NCBI GenBank assembly: GCA_022826125.1
Contig: JAJDVM010000210.1
Location: forward strand, 1 to 61,263
Source: Defluviicoccus sp.
Lineage (GTDB): Bacteria; Pseudomonadota; Alphaproteobacteria; MPNO01
Direction: 5' to 3'
Length of the DNA stretch: 61,263 bases
A program made the translations under genes and the position numbers. This document shows, one piece after another, positions 60,707 to 61,263 of the stretch. The notes under the pieces are model-generated. The model saw only the letters and a program-made list of their open reading frames with translations. It was not told where the DNA came from and did not search any database. Every line of letters begins with the position of its first letter. Position 1 is the first letter of the stretch.

Positions 60707-61263
60707 CTACACCGCTTTCGCCTGAAAGCGCGCCGGGTCGACATCGTGCAGCAGGTTCGGGGCGCCGTAATCCCGGATGGTGCGTTCGGGATCGGTGGGG
60801 GGCGCGCCCGAGCCGTGCTCCAGGAACGCGCCGAGATACCGCGAATGCGCCACCAGCCGGCGGCCGAAGTCGAGCTGGGACTCCTCGTACCGGGCGAGAG
60901 CCGGGGCGATATCCCCCGATGCCGAAAGCGAGTCCGCGAGGCGTTGCGCATCCAGCGCCGCCTTGGAGACCCCGCCGATCGAATGGGGCCGGGGCCACGA
61001 ACGCGGCATCGCCCATGACCGCGACCCGGCCGTCCGCCATCCGCGCGGATTCCAGGTCGGTTATCGCCTGCAGCAGCGGCCGCGGCACGCTGTCGACGAT
61101 CGCCGCCACCGCCGCCGGGAGCCGCTCGGCGGCGTCCGCCTTCATCGCGGCGACCGGCGCGGGCCGGATAAGCGGCGGCGGGATCGAGATGCCGTGGTTC
61201 CTGCCGCCCTCGTCGGTGAACAGGTCGCGCAGCGCTTCCGCGCCCGCCGGCCGGTACCAGATG
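60707..61263 (-). pseudogene. FAD-dependent monooxygenase, 5'-partial and frameshifted
   Basis: The gene enters from the right edge. One frame reads IWYRPAGAEALRDLFTDE ... MADGRVAVMGDAAFVAP, with the second FAD motif of aromatic monooxygenases. The protein continues only in another frame, as RPHSIGGVSKAALDAQRLADSL to a stop at 60707. The switch lies in a C/G run near 60990 (GGGGCCGGGGCC on the plus strand), where removing one base restores GDAAFVARPH...AALDAQRLADSL. It is therefore either a recent pseudogene or a sequencing error. The N-terminal FAD fold is outside the window. Confidence 0.8.

Noticed and set aside
1..61263. CRISPR array, rRNA, insertion sequence or complete tRNA
   Set aside because: Reading through the window I found no regularly spaced repeats, no transposase motifs and no tRNA with both halves.

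Overview
The window is a high-GC bacterial chromosome segment. Three things point to an alphaproteobacterium, probably Rhodospirillales-like: the protein style, the abundance of TRAP transporters, and TAXI-type binding proteins beside ring-cleavage enzymes. This is an inference, because no rRNA or other taxonomic marker gene is present. I see no complete tRNA, rRNA, CRISPR array or insertion sequence.

Region 1 (1-13.3 kb) is an accessory, defence-like island. It holds the C-terminus of a Fic protein, a gene of unknown function, a PD-(D/E)XK nuclease, a truncated tRNA-Met 3' half with its terminator (an attachment-site scar), and a tyrosine recombinase. These are followed by an AbiEi/AbiEii toxin-antitoxin pair with a palindromic operator over its start codon, a fusion of an unknown helical domain with a zinc ribbon and a gamma-glutamylcyclotransferase, a 1189-residue SIR2 protein in visibly AT-richer DNA, and an HU-like protein.

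Region 2 (13.7-23.3 kb, all minus strand) looks like one operon. In transcription order it encodes an LLM flavin oxidoreductase, an alpha/beta hydrolase, an M24-fold protein, a VOC dioxygenase, two tandem 3-hydroxyanthranilate-dioxygenase-like cupins (one without the H-x5-E metal motif), a Rieske ferredoxin, a TAXI-like protein without signal peptide, a secreted TAXI protein and a fused TRAP permease. It reads as uptake and ring oxidation of an unidentified compound.

Region 3 (23.3-29 kb) has two gene remnants, a divergent NMT1/SsuA-type ABC importer whose permease is followed by an amidase, and a gene-poor stretch with a dispersed repeat and a degenerate tRNA-like scar.

Region 4 (29.0-41.2 kb, minus) is a second long operon: HyuA and HyuB (the latter with an acetone-carboxylase-gamma-like tail), dienelactone hydrolase, ring-fission-product hydrolase, RidA, LigB extradiol dioxygenase, two GntR regulators and a DctPQM TRAP importer. 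A 20-bp AT-rich motif (16/20 identical) occurs upstream of both hyuA and dctP and is a candidate GntR operator. LigB plus RidA suggests an aminophenol-like meta-cleavage route.

Region 5 (41.5-48.6 kb) has a MetX-fold hydrolase, a tRNA-Lys-like scar, a third TRAP importer with a ChrR-type cupin, a double-CDGSH protein and a MetE-family protein. Region 6 (49.0-61.3 kb) has a TRAP permease remnant, then an operon of molybdenum hydroxylase large subunit, DctP, fused DctQM, a two-domain extradiol dioxygenase, FAD monooxygenase, hydrolase and LLM oxidoreductase. It ends with an acyl-CoA-dehydrogenase-fold monooxygenase, a small VOC protein and a frameshifted FAD monooxygenase running off the window.

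Overall, this is a defence island next to an array of parallel 'import, oxygenate, cleave, hydrolyse' modules. The best candidates for undescribed biology are the cupin-pair operon, the LigB/RidA/HyuAB-gamma operon with its GntR motif, and the GGCT fusion beside the SIR2 gene.
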